Source: CAVDRM01 sp963626285
Lineage (GTDB): Bacteria; Bacillota; Clostridia; Christensenellales; Aristaeellaceae
DNA length: 64,000 bases
Assembly: GCA_963626285.1 (NCBI GenBank)
Contig: CAVFWQ010000002.1
Coordinates: 1-64,000 of the forward strand
Direction of reading: 5' to 3'
The notes under the pieces are model-generated. The model did no database searches, had not been told where the DNA came from, and saw only the letters and a list, made by a program, of their open reading frames with translations. Position 1 is the stretch's first letter; every line of letters starts with the position of its first letter. A program made the position numbers and the translations under genes. Shown piece by piece: positions 16,216-24,256 of the stretch.

Positions 16216-16977
16216 ATGGAAAAAACAAACACAAAGGGGCTTTTTGCCCTGCTGACGGCGCTTTTATTTATCTTCTACACGCTGTTTAACCTCTGCCGCG
16301 TGACCGTGGAAACGGCGATGAGCGGCAGCAGCTATGTGACCTGCTTTGAGGCGTATGCGGATACGACGGCGTCGGGCGTGAAGCTGAACGAGTATGCAAA
16401 GCTGGGCACGGCGCTGGGCGATTATTTTTCCGGCAGGGCGGAGACCCCGCAGGTCACCGTGACCAGGACGGAGGGCGAGGCGGAGGCGTACAGCGAAAAG
16501 GAGCTTGCGCATCTTGCGGATGTGAAGGCGCTCTTGTCCCGCCTGTCCGCGGCGCGGTATATCCTGCTCGCCGTCAGCGCGGCGATGGCGGGGCTTTTGA
16601 CATGGCTGTATTTAAAGCGCGCCCCCAGGGACGAAAAGGAGCGCGACCGCTGGGTGACGCGCTCCGTCTGGCCGGGCGTGCTCATCGGCGCGGGCGCGGC
16701 CGTGCTGTTGTTCCTTGCGCTCGGCGCGTGGGCGTATGTGAACTTTGACGGCCTGTTCGTTACCCTGCACCGGCTGCTCTTTGACAACGACCTGTGGCTC
16801 CTGGACCCGCAGACCGACCTGCTCATCCAGCTCATGCCGACCCGCCTGTTCGTGAACCTCTCGTGGGCCGTCATCAAGGACGCGGCGAAAAACCCCGCCA
16901 TCTTAGCGGGGCTGTGCGTCCTGGCGGCCATCGTCTTGAAGCGTTCGGAGAAAAAAGAAAAAGAGAAGGCAAAATGA
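16216..16977 (+). CDS. DUF1461 (TIGR01906) integral membrane protein
   Basis: 253 residues. Membrane segments near 10-30, 112-132, 150-176 and 228-246, with an outside domain between the first two. The stretch RLLFDNDLWLLDPQTDLLIQ matches the conserved core of the TIGR01906/DUF1461 family, of unknown function. It begins 4 bases after prfB, and its stop overlaps the tsaD start (ATGA). Confidence 0.85.
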   Translation: MEKTNTKGLFALLTALLFIFYTLFNLCRVTVETAMSGSSYVTCFEAYADTTASGVKLNEYAKLGTALGDYFSGRAETPQVTVTRTEGEAEAYSEKELAHLADVKALLSRLSAARYILLAVSAAMAGLLTWLYLKRAPRDEKERDRWVTRSVWPGVLIGAGAAVLLFLALGAWAYVNFDGLFVTLHRLLFDNDLWLLDPQTDLLIQLMPTRLFVNLSWAVIKDAAKNPAILAGLCVLAAIVLKRSEKKEKEKAK

Positions 16978-18038
16978 CGTATTTCGAAGAGTCGAAACAA
17001 GCGGCGGAGGCATTGAAAAACAAGCGCCCCGTGCGCATTCTGGCGATGGAGTCCTCCTGCGACGAAACGGCGGCGGCCGTCATCGAGGACGGGCGCAAGA
17101 TCCTGTCCAACTGTGTGTATTCGCAAATCGACCTGCACGCCCTGTACGGCGGCGTCGTGCCGGAAATCGCCTCCCGTGCGCATGTGGAAAAGGTGAACGT
17201 GATGACGGACGCGGCGCTGCGGGAAGCCGGTCTTCGGCTTGCGGATGTGGATGCGCTGGCCGTCACCTTCGGGCCGGGGCTCGTGGGCGCGCTGCTGGCG
17301 GGCGTGAGCTTCATGAAGGGGCTGGCGTTTGCCGCGCACAAGCCGCTCATCCCCGTCCACCACATCGAGGGGCATATCTGCGCCAATTTTCTGACCAGCC
17401 CCGATTTAGAGCCGCCGTTCACCTGTCTGGTGGTCAGCGGCGGGCACAGCCATATTTTACAGGTGCGCGATCACGGCGTGTACCGGCTCCTGGGCTGCAC
17501 GCAGGACGATGCGGCGGGCGAGGCGTTCGACAAGGCGGCGCGGGTGCTGGATCTGCCCTATCCCGGCGGCCCGCGTCTGGACAGGCTGGCCGAGGAAGGC
17601 GACGACGGCTTTTTGAAGCTCCCGCACCCGCACACCGAGGGCAGGTATGATTTCAGCCTGTCCGGTCTCAAGACCGCGTTCATCAACGCCGTCCACACCA
17701 TGCAGCAAAAGGGCGAGCCGCTCCGCAAGGCGGACTTGGCGGCCTCCTTCCGCAAAGCGGTCGTCGATATGCTGGTCGAAAAGACCATGCTGGCCGCCCG
17801 CGATACGCACGTCACCACGCTGGCGCTGGCCGGCGGCGTTTCCGCCAATGCCCTGCTCAGGCGGCGGATGCAGGCGGAATGCGCGGCGCACGGCATCGCC
17901 CTGTATATGCCCGCCCTGCCCCTGTGCGCCGATAACGCCGCCATGATAGGCTCGGCCGCCTATTACCGCCTCCTGCGCGGGGATATCGCCGACCTGACCC
18001 TGAACGCAAGGCCGTCCCTGCCGCTGGTCGCAAAGTAA
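16974..18038 (+). CDS. tsaD: tRNA N6-adenosine threonylcarbamoyltransferase TsaD
   Basis: 354 residues. Transfers threonylcarbamoyl from TC-AMP to A37 of ANN-decoding tRNAs with TsaB and TsaE. ASKHA fold with ESSCDETAAAV (about 26-36), metal-binding HHIEGH (about 127-132), VSGGHSHIL and the C-terminal GGVSANALLRRR. The ATG overlaps the previous stop. TsaB and TsaE are not in the window. Confidence 0.97.
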   Translation: MTYFEESKQAAEALKNKRPVRILAMESSCDETAAAVIEDGRKILSNCVYSQIDLHALYGGVVPEIASRAHVEKVNVMTDAALREAGLRLADVDALAVTFGPGLVGALLAGVSFMKGLAFAAHKPLIPVHHIEGHICANFLTSPDLEPPFTCLVVSGGHSHILQVRDHGVYRLLGCTQDDAAGEAFDKAARVLDLPYPGGPRLDRLAEEGDDGFLKLPHPHTEGRYDFSLSGLKTAFINAVHTMQQKGEPLRKADLAASFRKAVVDMLVEKTMLAARDTHVTTLALAGGVSANALLRRRMQAECAAHGIALYMPALPLCADNAAMIGSAAYYRLLRGDIADLTLNARPSLPLVAK

Positions 18039-18077
18039 CAGGCGGGAACATTTGCTGTGCGCTCTTTGATTTAGCAC

Positions 18078-18105
18078 TTGCTTTTTTTCAAATTTTCGGT
18101 ATAAT
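18078..18105 (+). promoter_or_regulatory. Promoter of SRP RNA gene
   Basis: TTGCTT (18078-18083), a 16-base spacer and TATAAT (18100-18105). Confidence 0.75.
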
Positions 18106-18110
18106 AGAAG

Positions 18111-18235
18111 CTGCCGTTGTGGTGGACGGGCCCCGTGCGATGTAGCGGTGTGAACCCTGTCAGGTCCGGAAGGAAGCAGCAGTAAGCGCTATGCGCATGT
18201 GCTGCGGATAAGTCTGACCGCCGCAGCGGTTTTTT
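18111..18235 (+). ncRNA. ffs: Bacterial small signal recognition particle RNA (4.5S type)
   Basis: The apical SRP core is plain: GTCAGGTCCGGAAGGAAGCAGC-type sequence (GGAA tetraloop, asymmetric loop bases) at about 18157-18181. The ends pair: CCGTTGTGGTGG near 18114 with CCGCCGCAGCGG (18218-18229), including three G-U pairs, and the 3' side runs into a T tract (18230-18235) that serves as terminator. The RNA binds Ffh to target nascent membrane proteins. About 120 nt, a short SRP RNA without the Alu domain. Confidence 0.95.
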
Positions 18236-18327
18236 ATTTTCGCTGTTCTTTTTGAAAAAATCGCACTCCGGACCGCTGTCTGCCGATGCGAAAACACGCG
18301 ATGGATCATCAAGGAGGCATATTGACC

Positions 18328-19569
18328 ATGTGGAAGATCCCCGAATGCATCACCGCCGCTGACCCCGAAATCGCCCGCGTCATGGAAGAGGAAAGTGCGC
18401 GGCAGGAGGCGCACATTGAGCTGATAGCCTCCGAAAACTTCGTTTCGCCCGCTGTCTTGGCGGCGACGGGCAGCATCCTCACGAACAAGTACGCCGAGGG
18501 CTATCCGGCGCACCGCTATTACGGCGGCTGTCAGGCCGTGGACAAGGCGGAGGATCTGGCGCGGGAGCGCGCCAAGGCGCTCTACGGTGCGGAGCATGCG
18601 AATGTCCAGCCGCACAGCGGCTCGCAGGCGAACATGGCGGTTTATTTCGCCCTCCTTCAGCCCGGCGATACGGTGCTGGGCATGAGCCTTTCCAACGGCG
18701 GCCACCTGACGCACGGCAGCCCCGTGAACATCTCCGGCAAATATTTTCACTTTGAAGCCTACGGCATTGACCCCGTGACCGAGCGCATCGACTATGACGC
18801 CCTCCTCGCCCGCGCCCGCGAGGTGCGCCCGAAGCTCATCGTGGCGGGCGCGTCCGCCTATGCGCGGACGATCGACTTTGCCGCCTTCCGCCGCGTGGCG
18901 GACGATGTGGGTGCGTACCTCATGGTGGACATGGCGCACATCGCCGGCCTTATCGCCGCCGGAGAGCATCCGTCGCCCGTGCCCTACGCGGACGTGGTGA
19001 CGACGACCACGCACAAGACCCTGCGCGGTCCCCGCGGCGGCATGATCCTCTGCCGCAGCGAATACGCGAAGGCCATTGACAAGGCGAACTTCCCCGGCAT
19101 TCAGGGCGGACCCTTGATGCACGTCATTGCGGCGAAGGCGGTCTGCTTCCATGAAGCCATGCAGCCCTCCTTCAAGGCCTATCAGCATCAAATCATCCTC
19201 AACGCGAAAGCGCTGGAGCACGCCCTGCTCAGGGGCGGCGTGCGTTTGGTCTCCGGCGGCACGGACAACCACCTGCTCCTGCTCGACTTGTGCGACACGC
19301 CCGTTTCCGGCCGCGATTTGGAAACATGGCTGGGCGAGGCGAACATCACGGTGAACAAGAACATGGTGCCGCGTGACAAGCGCAAGCCGACCGAGACGAG
19401 CGGCATCCGCATCGGCACGCCCGCCGTGACGACCCGCGGCTTCAAAGAGCCGGAGATGGAGAAGATCGCCGATTGGATCATCCGCATCCTGAACGGCGGA
19501 GAGGAAGCCGTCCCCGCCGTCCGCGCCGAGGTCGCCGCGCTGACGGAAAGATTTCCGCTGTATCAGTAA
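18328..19569 (+). CDS. glyA: Serine hydroxymethyltransferase
   Basis: 413 residues. PLP enzyme converting serine and tetrahydrofolate to glycine and methylene-THF. ELIASENFVS near the N-terminus, SGSQAN, HIAGL and the PLP-lysine motif VTTTTHKTLRGPRGG (Lys about 230) are intact. ATG at 18328 follows AAGGAGG by 10 bases; an in-frame TTG at 18322 is an alternative. Followed by hairpin repeat copy B. Confidence 0.97.
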   Translation: MWKIPECITAADPEIARVMEEESARQEAHIELIASENFVSPAVLAATGSILTNKYAEGYPAHRYYGGCQAVDKAEDLARERAKALYGAEHANVQPHSGSQANMAVYFALLQPGDTVLGMSLSNGGHLTHGSPVNISGKYFHFEAYGIDPVTERIDYDALLARAREVRPKLIVAGASAYARTIDFAAFRRVADDVGAYLMVDMAHIAGLIAAGEHPSPVPYADVVTTTTHKTLRGPRGGMILCRSEYAKAIDKANFPGIQGGPLMHVIAAKAVCFHEAMQPSFKAYQHQIILNAKALEHALLRGGVRLVSGGTDNHLLLLDLCDTPVSGRDLETWLGEANITVNKNMVPRDKRKPTETSGIRIGTPAVTTRGFKEPEMEKIADWIIRILNGGEEAVPAVRAEVAALTERFPLYQ

Positions 19570-19583
19570 GAAATCGGTTAATG

Positions 19584-19652
19584 GCGGAAACCCTTTTCTT
19601 TGAAAAGAAAACGGTTTCCGCGCCTTCCGAAAAGAAATTGGATCCGCAATGG
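19584..19652 (+). repeat. Hairpin-plus-tail dispersed repeat, copy B (3' of glyA)
   Basis: Stem GCGGAAACC...GGTTTCCGC with inner TTTTCTTT/GAAAAGAAAA pairing (19584-19621) and a tail CGCCTTCCGAAAAGAAATTG then GATCCGCAATGG, parallel to copy A (tail ends GATTCACAATGG). Stem bases differ from copy A but remain paired, which suggests selection on structure. Confidence 0.7.
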
Positions 19653-19753
19653 ACATTACGGCATCGAAGCGGCGGCATTTGCGTGCCGCAATAAACGGGG
19701 ATTATTCTGCGGACAGCGCCCCGCTCTCCGCGCTTGAAAGGAGCAGGTTTTGC

Positions 19754-21136
19754 ATGAACAATTACGACGTCATCATCGTCGGCGCAGGCCCCGGCGGTAT
19801 TTTTGCGGCCTTTGAGCTGAGCAGGCTCTGTCCCGACAGGAAAATCGCCGTTTTTGAGGCAGGGCACCCCTTGGAAAAGCGCCGCTGCCCCATTGACGGC
19901 GACAGGGTGAAGACCTGCATCGGCTGCAAGACCTGCTCCATCATGAGCGGCTTCGGCGGCGCGGGCGCGTTCTCGGACGGCAAGTACAACATCACGAACG
20001 ATTTCGGCGGCACGCTGTACGAGCACATCGGCAGGAAGCCCGCCCTGGCGCTGATGCACTATGTGGACGACATCAACATGCAGTTCGGCGGCGCGGGCAC
20101 GAAGCTCTATTCCACCGCCGGCTCGCGCTTCAAAAAAATCTGCATTCAGAACAGGCTGAACCTGCTGGATGCCTCCGTGCGCCATTTGGGGACGGACATC
20201 AACTACGTCGTCCTGAAAAACCTTTACGAGCACCTGCGCGAAAAGGTGGACTTTTTCTTTGACACCCCCGTCCGCAGCATTCATAAGGAGGACGGCGGCT
20301 TTTCCGTCTGCTGCGACGGCGGCAGGGCGTTTACCGGCGCGCAGTGCATCGTTTCCGTCGGGCGCAGCGGCAGCAAGTGGATGGAAACGGTCTGCCAAGA
20401 GTTGGATCTGCCCACCAAGTCCAACCGCGTGGACTTGGGCGTGCGCGTGGAGCTGCCCGCCGTGGTCTTTTCGCACCTGACGGACGAGCTGTATGAAAGC
20501 AAAATCGTCTACCGCACCGAAAAATTCGAGGACAATGTGCGCACCTTCTGCATGAATCCGCACGGCATCGTCGTCAACGAGAACACGAACGGTATCGTCA
20601 CCGTGAACGGCCACAGCTACGAGGACGCCGCCAAGCAGACCGAGAACACGAACTTCGCCCTGCTGGTCAGCAAGCGCTTTTCCGAGCCGTTCAAGGATTC
20701 CAACGGCTACGGCGAGAGCATTGCCCGCCTGAGCAACATGCTGGGCGGCGGCGTCATCGTCCAGCGCTTCGGCGATCTGGTGCGCGGCCGCCGCAGCACC
20801 GTGGCGCGCCTGGAGGACGGTCTGGTCACGCCGACCTTGGCCGCCACGCCGGGTGATTTGAGCCTCGTCCTGCCCAAGCGCATCTTGGACGGCATCATCG
20901 AAATGATTTACGCCCTTGACCGCATCGCCCCCGGCACGGCGAACGACGACACCCTGCTCTACGGCGTGGAGGTCAAGTTCTACAACATGGAGGTGGAGGC
21001 GGACGAAAATCTGGAGACGCGCCTGCCCGGCCTTTACGTCATCGGCGACGGCAGCGGCATCACGCACTCCCTGTCCCACGCCTCCGCAAGCGGGGTGTAT
21101 GTGGCGCGGCAAATCGCGCAGATGAAAGCCCGCTGA
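19754..21136 (+). CDS. FAD-dependent dehydrogenase of the COG2509 type
   Basis: 460 residues. N-terminal Rossmann dinucleotide motif VGAGPGGIFAAFEL (about 9-22), then a cysteine-bearing segment CPIDG...CIGCKTCSIMSGFGG (about 45-75) and GAFSDGKYNI. The C-terminus GLYVIGDGSGITHSLSHAS closes the FAD site. This pattern fits the uncharacterised FAD-dependent dehydrogenases of COG2509; substrate unknown. ATG at 19754 follows GAAAGGAG. The stand-alone gene ends at a bidirectional terminator. Confidence 0.85.
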   Translation: MNNYDVIIVGAGPGGIFAAFELSRLCPDRKIAVFEAGHPLEKRRCPIDGDRVKTCIGCKTCSIMSGFGGAGAFSDGKYNITNDFGGTLYEHIGRKPALALMHYVDDINMQFGGAGTKLYSTAGSRFKKICIQNRLNLLDASVRHLGTDINYVVLKNLYEHLREKVDFFFDTPVRSIHKEDGGFSVCCDGGRAFTGAQCIVSVGRSGSKWMETVCQELDLPTKSNRVDLGVRVELPAVVFSHLTDELYESKIVYRTEKFEDNVRTFCMNPHGIVVNENTNGIVTVNGHSYEDAAKQTENTNFALLVSKRFSEPFKDSNGYGESIARLSNMLGGGVIVQRFGDLVRGRRSTVARLEDGLVTPTLAATPGDLSLVLPKRILDGIIEMIYALDRIAPGTANDDTLLYGVEVKFYNMEVEADENLETRLPGLYVIGDGSGITHSLSHASASGVYVARQIAQMKAR

Positions 21137-21201
21137 CGGAAAGCGCCCCGTTTGACCCCGATTTTGCTTGCCCATGGTTGCCGTTTTGACATTTAAAAAA
21201 G

Positions 21202-21233
21202 ACAGCGTGCCGAGAATTTCGGCACGCTGTTTC
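21202..21233. terminator. Bidirectional terminator between convergent genes
   Basis: Perfect 12-bp stem ACAGCGTGCCGA/TCGGCACGCTGT (21202-21213, 21219-21230), with T on the plus side and an A run (read as T on the minus strand) at 21195-21200. Confidence 0.85.
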
Positions 21234-21247
21234 AATATTATTTTTGC

Positions 21248-21424
21248 TTATTGCTCCCCGCCGGCCGCTGAGCGAAACACGAGGATGGCCTTTGCGGAAT
21301 TGGTGACGGAAAAGGTCAGGAACTCCCAATGCTCTTTGGCCATTTCATTCGCGGCCTTTTCGATTGCCTCGGCCATTTTTTTGGCCTTCGGATGATAATC
21401 AAGCACAACGGTTTTGTACTGCAT
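21248..21424 (-). CDS. Small DUF4177-like protein
   Basis: 58 residues, MQYKTVVLDYH... with an AANEMAKEHWEFLTFSV core that resembles DUF4177 (YKVV, then NEMAxEGWEL, then a hydrophobic strand). ATG at 21422-21424 follows AGAGAGG. No membrane segment. Function unknown. It lies 33 bases downstream of the secreted protein gene on the same strand, so the two are probably one transcript. Confidence 0.65.
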   Translation of the reverse strand: MQYKTVVLDYHPKAKKMAEAIEKAANEMAKEHWEFLTFSVTNSAKAILVFRSAAGGEQ

Positions 21425-21457
21425 GCGCCGCACCTCTCTTTGACGGCTGAAAGGCCG

Positions 21458-21988
21458 TTATTCCTTGATCGTATTCCGGAGCAGAGACCAGCACAGCACC
21501 TCGTCGCTTTCCGAGTCGAAGCTGAAGAGGAGCATTTCGCCGGTGTCCTCCAGCGTGCAGATCATCTGGTCATAGTCGAGGGTGTAGTTGCTGTCGCCGT
21601 ACAGCTCGGCGACCTCGTCCAGCGTCATGCCCACGCAGGCGCCGCGCACGGTGGTGATCTCGTCGGTCAGCACCATGATCATTTCGATTTCATCCGCGCC
21701 GTCTTCGCCGCAGGGGTAGGTGATGATATCCAGCACGTCGTTGGAATATTCCTTTTCCGTGCCGTCAAAATAGGCGCTTTCATATTCATACTTGGTCATG
21801 GCCTCGCCGTACCTGGCTTCCACGGCGGCGAGCAGGGCGGCGGGGTCGGTGCCCAGACGGTAGGAAACGCCCTCAAAGACAAACGCCAGATCCTCCTCGC
21901 TCAGCGCGGGGGCGGCGGTCAGGGTATCGGCCACGGCAAACAGCGGCAGCAGGCACAGCGCCAGCAGCAGGCAAAGCATCTTTTTCAT
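21458..21988 (-). CDS. Secreted protein of unknown function
   Basis: 176 residues. Signal peptide MKKMLCLLLALCLLPLFAVA with likely cleavage before DTL. The mature part is acidic with tandem weak repeats and a GMTLDEVAELYGD motif of the G-x(3)-D-E/x-V-x(3)-YG kind, also seen in the secreted protein at 29411-30574. No catalytic motif. ATG at 21986-21988 is chosen because the signal peptide starts there. Confidence 0.75.
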   Translation of the reverse strand: MKKMLCLLLALCLLPLFAVADTLTAAPALSEEDLAFVFEGVSYRLGTDPAALLAAVEARYGEAMTKYEYESAYFDGTEKEYSNDVLDIITYPCGEDGADEIEMIMVLTDEITTVRGACVGMTLDEVAELYGDSNYTLDYDQMICTLEDTGEMLLFSFDSESDEVLCWSLLRNTIKE

Positions 21989-22123
21989 CGGGTCACACCA
22001 TCCTTTCGTGTCGGAAAGCGAACATTCATCATAGGCTGCGTCGGCGGTTTCGGGACGCATTCCGCGTGCGGGTCATCGCCCAAAGCCCCGTATTTTCGGC
22101 AGGCATCGGCTGCCCACACCTGC

Positions 22124-22153
22124 ATTATAGCACGAAAAAGAGCCGATTATCAA
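22124..22153 (-). promoter_or_regulatory. Promoter of the secreted-protein/DUF4177 unit
   Basis: Minus strand TTGATA (22148-22153), an 18-base spacer and TATAAT (22124-22129). The leader is about 130 bases. Confidence 0.75.
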
Positions 22154-22224
22154 GAGAAGATGAAAAGTATTTACAAATTATTACGATTTTGCTTCAATAG
22201 TGTGGAGCAATCGCCGCTCCGCCC

Positions 22225-23424
22225 TCATTTTTCCTTCAGGTCGCGCTCCGCCTGCCTTTTCAGCGCCGCCTCACGGTTTTCAAGCTCCCCCGCCATGACG
22301 CGGGCAAGGAGGCGGTTCAGCTCCCGCCCGATGCCTTCGCCGTCATAGCCCAGCCGCCGCAGGTCATCGCCGTGCAGACGCAGCCCCTTCAGTGTGTAGC
22401 AGAGCCCCTCGTCCAGCACCCGCTTTTTTGCCGCACGCAGGGGCTGAACGTCCTGACCGTCCGCTTCGAGCAGCGTCAGGAGGTCGTCAAAGAGCGCACT
22501 GTCCAGCGCGTGAAGCAAAGGCAGCACGGCGGAGGGCTCGGGCGGCGCGCCCATGGATGCAAGCAGCAGCGGCACGTCTCGGATGAGCGCCCTGGGCAGC
22601 TTCAGCCCCCGCAGCACGGCCTCGGCGGTTTCGGGCGTTTCGTCCGCCAGAAGCGCCGCCCATGTCAGGCGCTGCGTCCGATTTTTCAGGCGCTCCAGCG
22701 CGGACAGCGCCCGCTCGGAAGGCGCGCTCAAGGACATTTCCGGCACGGCGGCGCGCAGGACGTCGGCGTATTCCCGCAGGACGGCCGCCGAATATCCGCC
22801 CGCCAGCAGCCCGCCCAGCTCGGCGGCAATGCGCTCGCGGCTGACAGGCGCCGTCCTGTCCTTCAGCCGATGCAGAGCATCCGCTGTTTGGGGCTCTAAG
22901 CGAAAGCCCAGACAGGCAGCAAAGCGCAGCGCTCGCAGGATGCGCAGCGCGTCCTCGGTCAGGCGCTTTTCCGGCTCGCCCACGCAGCGGATGATGCCGG
23001 CATGGCAGTCCGCCCGCCCGCCGAAGGGGTCGACCAGCCCCTCCTGCCTTCGCCACGCCATCGCGTTGACGGTGAAGTCGCGGCGGCTCAGGTCGGCGCG
23101 GATGTCGCGGGTGAAGCGCACCCCGTTCGGGTGCCGCCCGTCCGCATATTCGCCGTCCACGCGGAAGGCGGTGATCTCCACGACGGTATCTTTTGCAGGG
23201 ATGACCGCCACCGTGCCGTGCTTTTCGCCCGATAAGATGAGCGGATATTCGGCGAACACGGCCCTGATTTCGTCGGGTCTCGCCGCGGTGGTTACATCGT
23301 AATCGTGCGGAGGGATGCCGAGAAGGTCGTCACGGACACAGCCGCCGACCAGATAAGCGGGAAAACCGGCGCTTTCCAGCCTGTCCATGACCAAAATCAC
23401 GGGTTTCGGAACGGAAAAAAACAT
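22225..23424 (-). CDS. cca: tRNA nucleotidyltransferase (CCA-adding enzyme)
   Basis: 399 residues. Class II nucleotidyltransferase that builds or repairs the CCA end of tRNAs. YLVGGCVRDDLLG, the catalytic HDYDVTT (DxD), RRDFTVNAMA and the nucleotide-recognition EDALRILRALRFA are all present. No C-terminal HD domain is visible, so it resembles the Bacillus CCA type. ATG at 23422-23424 follows GGAGGG by 7 bases; the promoter start would fall close to the RBS, giving a very short leader. Confidence 0.95.
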   Translation of the reverse strand: MFFSVPKPVILVMDRLESAGFPAYLVGGCVRDDLLGIPPHDYDVTTAARPDEIRAVFAEYPLILSGEKHGTVAVIPAKDTVVEITAFRVDGEYADGRHPNGVRFTRDIRADLSRRDFTVNAMAWRRQEGLVDPFGGRADCHAGIIRCVGEPEKRLTEDALRILRALRFAACLGFRLEPQTADALHRLKDRTAPVSRERIAAELGGLLAGGYSAAVLREYADVLRAAVPEMSLSAPSERALSALERLKNRTQRLTWAALLADETPETAEAVLRGLKLPRALIRDVPLLLASMGAPPEPSAVLPLLHALDSALFDDLLTLLEADGQDVQPLRAAKKRVLDEGLCYTLKGLRLHGDDLRRLGYDGEGIGRELNRLLARVMAGELENREAALKRQAERDLKEK

Positions 23425-23443
23425 CAAAAATCCCTCCGTCTGT

Positions 23444-23472
23444 ATCATACAAATCACATCGGCTCTTGTCAA
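23444..23472 (-). promoter_or_regulatory. Promoter of cca
   Basis: Minus strand TTGACA (23467-23472), a 17-base spacer and TATGAT (23444-23449). Its -35 box overlaps that of the divergent promoter. Confidence 0.85.
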
Positions 23473-23494
23473 GCATCATGTAACATGGTATAAT
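23466..23494 (+). promoter_or_regulatory. Promoter of the cysteine-cluster protein gene
   Basis: TTGTCA (23466-23471), a 17-base spacer and TATAAT (23489-23494). Followed by a leader of about 175 bases with no ORF that I can support. Confidence 0.8.
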
Positions 23495-23674
23495 AAGCAG
23501 TATAAAAGTTTGCGGATGTCGGCGCGGCGGCGCAGTCCGTTAAGCTTGCGTACATCCTGCCGGGGGACGCATGCCGTCTCCGCCGAAGGCGATATTGATC
23601 TTCCCAGCTTTTCTTCCCGCGAGGGAAAAACAGCCGTATTTTTGTATTTACGCAAAAAGCCGAAAGGAGCTTGC

Positions 23675-24172
23675 ATGGACGCGCATGAGACGCTGCTTTG
23701 CGCACGGGCGATATTGAGCGATGTCACGCCCCTGAAAACGGACTGCGGGCGCGGCTGCGGCCATGCCTGCTGCGAGGCGGACGAGGACGGGCAGGGCGGC
23801 ATGCTCCTGTTCCCGACCGAGGAAGAACTCTATGACCCTCTGCCGGACGGCTTTTGCATCACGCGGGACAGGCTGCTGCCGAACGCCCTGCTCATCACCT
23901 GCGAGGGGCGCTGCGAGCGCGCCCTGCGCCCGCTTTCGTGCATGCTCTTTCCGCTCCTGCCCAGGGAAAGGGACGGGCGCGTGCGGGCCGTTCGGGACGG
24001 CCGCGCCTGGGCTGTCTGCCCGCTGATGACGTCCGGCCTGTCGGGGCTTGACCCCGCCTTTGTGACGGCCGTCCGAAGGGCGGGCGAGATCCTCTGTGCC
24101 TGCCCGACGCACCGAATGTTTTTGGAAAATCTGCATCGGCTGATCGCTTCGTTCCGGACAGGCAGCCTGTGA
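23675..24172 (+). CDS. Cysteine-cluster protein (YkgJ-like)
   Basis: 165 residues with CGRGCGHACC (Cys 24, 28, 32, 33) near the N-terminus and further cysteines in CEGRCERALRPLSC and CACPTH. The arrangement is like YkgJ-type putative metal or Fe-S cluster proteins, in a clostridial subfamily with a GMLLFPTEEE segment after the cysteines. No partner is identifiable. ATG at 23675 follows GAAAGGAG. Confidence 0.75.
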   Translation: MDAHETLLCARAILSDVTPLKTDCGRGCGHACCEADEDGQGGMLLFPTEEELYDPLPDGFCITRDRLLPNALLITCEGRCERALRPLSCMLFPLLPRERDGRVRAVRDGRAWAVCPLMTSGLSGLDPAFVTAVRRAGEILCACPTHRMFLENLHRLIASFRTGSL

Positions 24173-24256
24173 CGCGCCGATAAACCGCCGGGCGCAAAGC
24201 GATATGATAACATCCCCGCTTCATCGGAAAAAAAGCGGCCGAAGGGAGAGAAAGCT

